This document shows positions 62,385 through 64,000 of a DNA stretch of 64,000 nt, piece after piece; within the stretch, counting starts at the first letter, position 1, and every line of letters starts with the position of its first letter. Both the position numbers and the translations under genes were made by a program. The stretch is from the NCBI GenBank assembly GCA_013697725.1, contig JACCWI010000052.1:1-64000 (forward strand). The letters run 5' to 3'. The stretch is from Tatlockia sp. (GTDB lineage Bacteria > Pseudomonadota > Gammaproteobacteria > Legionellales > Legionellaceae). Under the pieces are notes generated by a model. The model did no database searches. It saw nothing but the letters and a program-made list of their open reading frames with translations, and was not told the origin of the DNA.

Positions 62385-63435
62385 ATAGTGGTAATTCTAA
62401 AGTATCTAGCCTAGCAAAATAGTCTGCGACTTGAGTTTCAGAAACTTGGTTTAAAGTTTGTGGCTGCCAATTTGGTGAGTTGTCTTTATCCACTAACAAA
62501 GCCCTTACGCCTTCATAAAAATCTTGATTTTGCATGAAATGGTTGACCAGAACATAGTCCATTTTTATACAAGCTTCCATCGAAAACGATTTTGCTTTTT
62601 TTATTTGCTCAAAGGTTATTTTTAAACTAAGGGGCGATTTCTTTTCTAAAGTTTTAATTGTTGCCAAAGACCATTCGTCCCCTTTCTTAGCCAAGGCTCT
62701 CAGGATTTCCTCAACCGTTCCTTTTGCAAAATATGAATCAATAGTTGCCTGCTGAAGAATAGAGAATTTTTGGCTAGTGGATTGCGCAAATTTTTGCAAA
62801 CAAGCACTTATACGATTATGCGCATCTCTAGACAGATCAGTTTCAACAAGCGTGGCCAAAACCTCGGGTAAATGTTTGGAATTAACAACCGATTTTACCA
62901 ATCTTAAAGAATAAGCCTCATCGGCATTGAGACGACTACCCGTTAACCCTAAATAAACACCAGCCTCTCCTGGACATCGAGCAAGAAGAAAACTGGCACC
63001 AACATCTGGAAAAAAACCAATTCCTGTTTCTGGCATCGCAAATATAAAATTTTCTGTTGCAACTGGATGGGAGCCATGCAAAGAAAGCCCCACTCCTCCT
63101 CCCATGGTGATGCCATTCATTAAGGCAATATAAGGTTTTTTATAATGATGAATAAAGTAATTTAATCGATATTCATGCCAAAAAAATTGCTTTTGCTCAG
63201 TATTCTTTGCAAGTCCTTGTTCATAAAGCCACCTTACATCACCGCCAGCACAAAACGCTTTGCCAGCCTCAGCTTGAATAACCACCGCATGAATTGACTC
63301 ATCATCCTGCCAAAGCTGCAATTGTTGTTGCAAGGCTGTAATCATTGGTAGTGTGAGCGCATTTAGCGCTTTCGGTCGGGTTAAGGTTATTAAACCAATA
63401 TGCTTTTCTCGAGAGAAAGCTAAATCCACAGTCAT
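62377..63435 (-). CDS. 3-hydroxyisobutyryl-CoA hydrolase-type crotonase
   Basis: 352 residues. Crotonase fold: the oxyanion-hole motifs AGKAFCAGGDVRWLYEQG and MNGITMGGGVGLSLHGSH, then PETGIGFFPDVGASFLLAR and the ECH_2-type C-terminal extension (ALLVDKDNSPNWQPQTLNQV). The length (about 350) and extension indicate the 3-hydroxyisobutyryl-CoA hydrolase group of valine breakdown rather than simple enoyl-CoA hydratase (about 260). It lies 3 bases after the following crotonase gene, so they form an operon for branched-chain or fatty-acid catabolism. Confidence 0.9.
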   Translation of the reverse strand: MTVDLAFSREKHIGLITLTRPKALNALTLPMITALQQQLQLWQDDESIHAVVIQAEAGKAFCAGGDVRWLYEQGLAKNTEQKQFFWHEYRLNYFIHHYKKPYIALMNGITMGGGVGLSLHGSHPVATENFIFAMPETGIGFFPDVGASFLLARCPGEAGVYLGLTGSRLNADEAYSLRLVKSVVNSKHLPEVLATLVETDLSRDAHNRISACLQKFAQSTSQKFSILQQATIDSYFAKGTVEEILRALAKKGDEWSLATIKTLEKKSPLSLKITFEQIKKAKSFSMEACIKMDYVLVNHFMQNQDFYEGVRALLVDKDNSPNWQPQTLNQVSETQVADYFARLDTLELPLFS

Positions 63436-63438
63436 TTC

Positions 63439-64000
63439 TTAATTTCCCTTAAATTCAGGTTGGCGTTTAGCTAAGAAAGCTTCGACTCCTTCTTTTTTAT
63501 CGGCAGTTGAGCAAACTTTAGCGAAATGCACCGCTTCCAAGTGCAGGGCATCGCTCAAAGAGAGATCATAGCCAAAATTGATGGCTTCCATCACTGAGGC
63601 AATCGCAAGAGGGGCCATAGTTAAGATACCAGATATAATTTCTTTCGCCTTATCAAGCAAATTTTCAGGGGCGACCACCTCCGAAATTAATCCCCAATTT
63701 AAAGCGGTTTCTGCGTTAATAAAGCGACCCGTTAGGCAAAGATCCATAGCTCGACCCTTACCCACCAAGCGTGCCAAACGCTGAGTTCCGCCATAACCAG
63801 GAATGACGCCTAATTTTACTTCAGGCTGGCCAAATTGGGCGTTAGTCGCGGCTATTCGCATTGTTGCTGCGATTGCCAATTCACAACCACCACCGAAGGC
63901 AAAGCCATTGACGGCAGCAAGCGAAGGCTTACCCATGGTCTCAAGAATTCGGAAAACTCTTTGACCATCGAGAGCAAACTCATAGCCTGTATTGCCATTG
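63439..64000 (-). CDS. Enoyl-CoA hydratase/isomerase family protein, 5' end off the window
   Basis: The frame is open through base 64000. Upstream of the ATG at 63936 it continues in frame as NGYEFALDGQRVFRILET-like sequence, so the true start is outside. The crotonase motif AVNGFAFGGGCELAIAATM (second oxyanion-hole strand) and FGQPEVKLGVIPGYGGTQRL are clear, with the catalytic Glu in QPEVKLG. The C-terminal LSDALHLEAVHFAKVCSTAD and FLAKRQPEFKGN ending is the standard enoyl-CoA hydratase tail. It hydrates enoyl-CoA esters. It is upstream of, and 3 bp from, the hydroxyisobutyryl-CoA hydrolase-like gene. Confidence 0.93.
   Translation of the reverse strand, partial: NGNTGYEFALDGQRVFRILETMGKPSLAAVNGFAFGGGCELAIAATMRIAATNAQFGQPEVKLGVIPGYGGTQRLARLVGKGRAMDLCLTGRFINAETALNWGLISEVVAPENLLDKAKEIISGILTMAPLAIASVMEAINFGYDLSLSDALHLEAVHFAKVCSTADKKEGVEAFLAKRQPEFKGN

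Overview
The window is AT-rich DNA from a Legionella-type intracellular gammaproteobacterium. No single marker proves this. It rests on a set of eukaryote-like genes typical of Dot/Icm effector repertoires (an F-box plus ankyrin protein, an RNase-inhibitor-type leucine-rich-repeat protein, a SET-like protein, a protein with an IQ-like motif), a GDA1/CD39 ecto-NTPDase, a split pntAA/pntAB/pntB transhydrogenase, and many conserved-looking but nameless proteins with acidic or coiled-coil tails.

Left part (1-13.8 kb), accessory DNA. A partial AMP-binding ligase runs off the left edge, preceded by a PAS-LuxR regulator. An aminoglycoside-phosphotransferase-like gene has its N-terminus broken by a one-base homopolymer indel. 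Next comes a mobile-element segment: a boxA-like leader, two small genes and an ArdA antirestriction gene, each with a sequence complementary to its own ribosome-binding site, then an excisionase-like HTH gene overlapping a tyrosine integrase. A four-gene signalling block follows on the minus strand: hybrid histidine kinase, SBP_bac_5 periplasmic binding protein, S9 prolyl oligopeptidase and a response regulator. There is no permease, so it looks like a peptide-sensing module. The block ends at the 3' 53 nt of a tRNA-Arg(ACG), an attachment-site duplication, followed by a second, decayed integrase.

Middle part (13.8-31.3 kb), a degradation and cargo zone. Intact genes (VOC protein, hypothetical, SBP_bac_3 protein, hemerythrin, small Ser/Lys-rich ORF, LRR protein, SbmA/BacA-like ABC transporter, GNAT-GrpB-nucleotidyltransferase fusion, NIF3-like protein, F-box/ankyrin protein) alternate with remains of IS110 and IS3 transposases, a serine resolvase, an msrB, a third integrase and unidentified pseudogenes.

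Right part (31.8-64 kb), more chromosome-like. It holds the SET-like protein, small enzymes (NTPase, GNAT, serine hydrolase, TrxR-like flavoprotein, alpha/beta hydrolase with a frameshifted signal peptide, HIT protein, cupin), a methyltransferase, a KfrA-like/PAS/GGDEF/EAL protein, an alcohol dehydrogenase-hemerythrin-YihY operon, membrane proteins, a palindromic MITE-like element, the IQ-motif protein, an outer-membrane barrel, NTPDase, comEC, the pnt operon, prfC, and two crotonase-family genes whose second member runs off the right edge.

Several starts below were moved inward because a Shine-Dalgarno sequence favours the internal start codon. All family names come from motifs read by eye; no searches were run.
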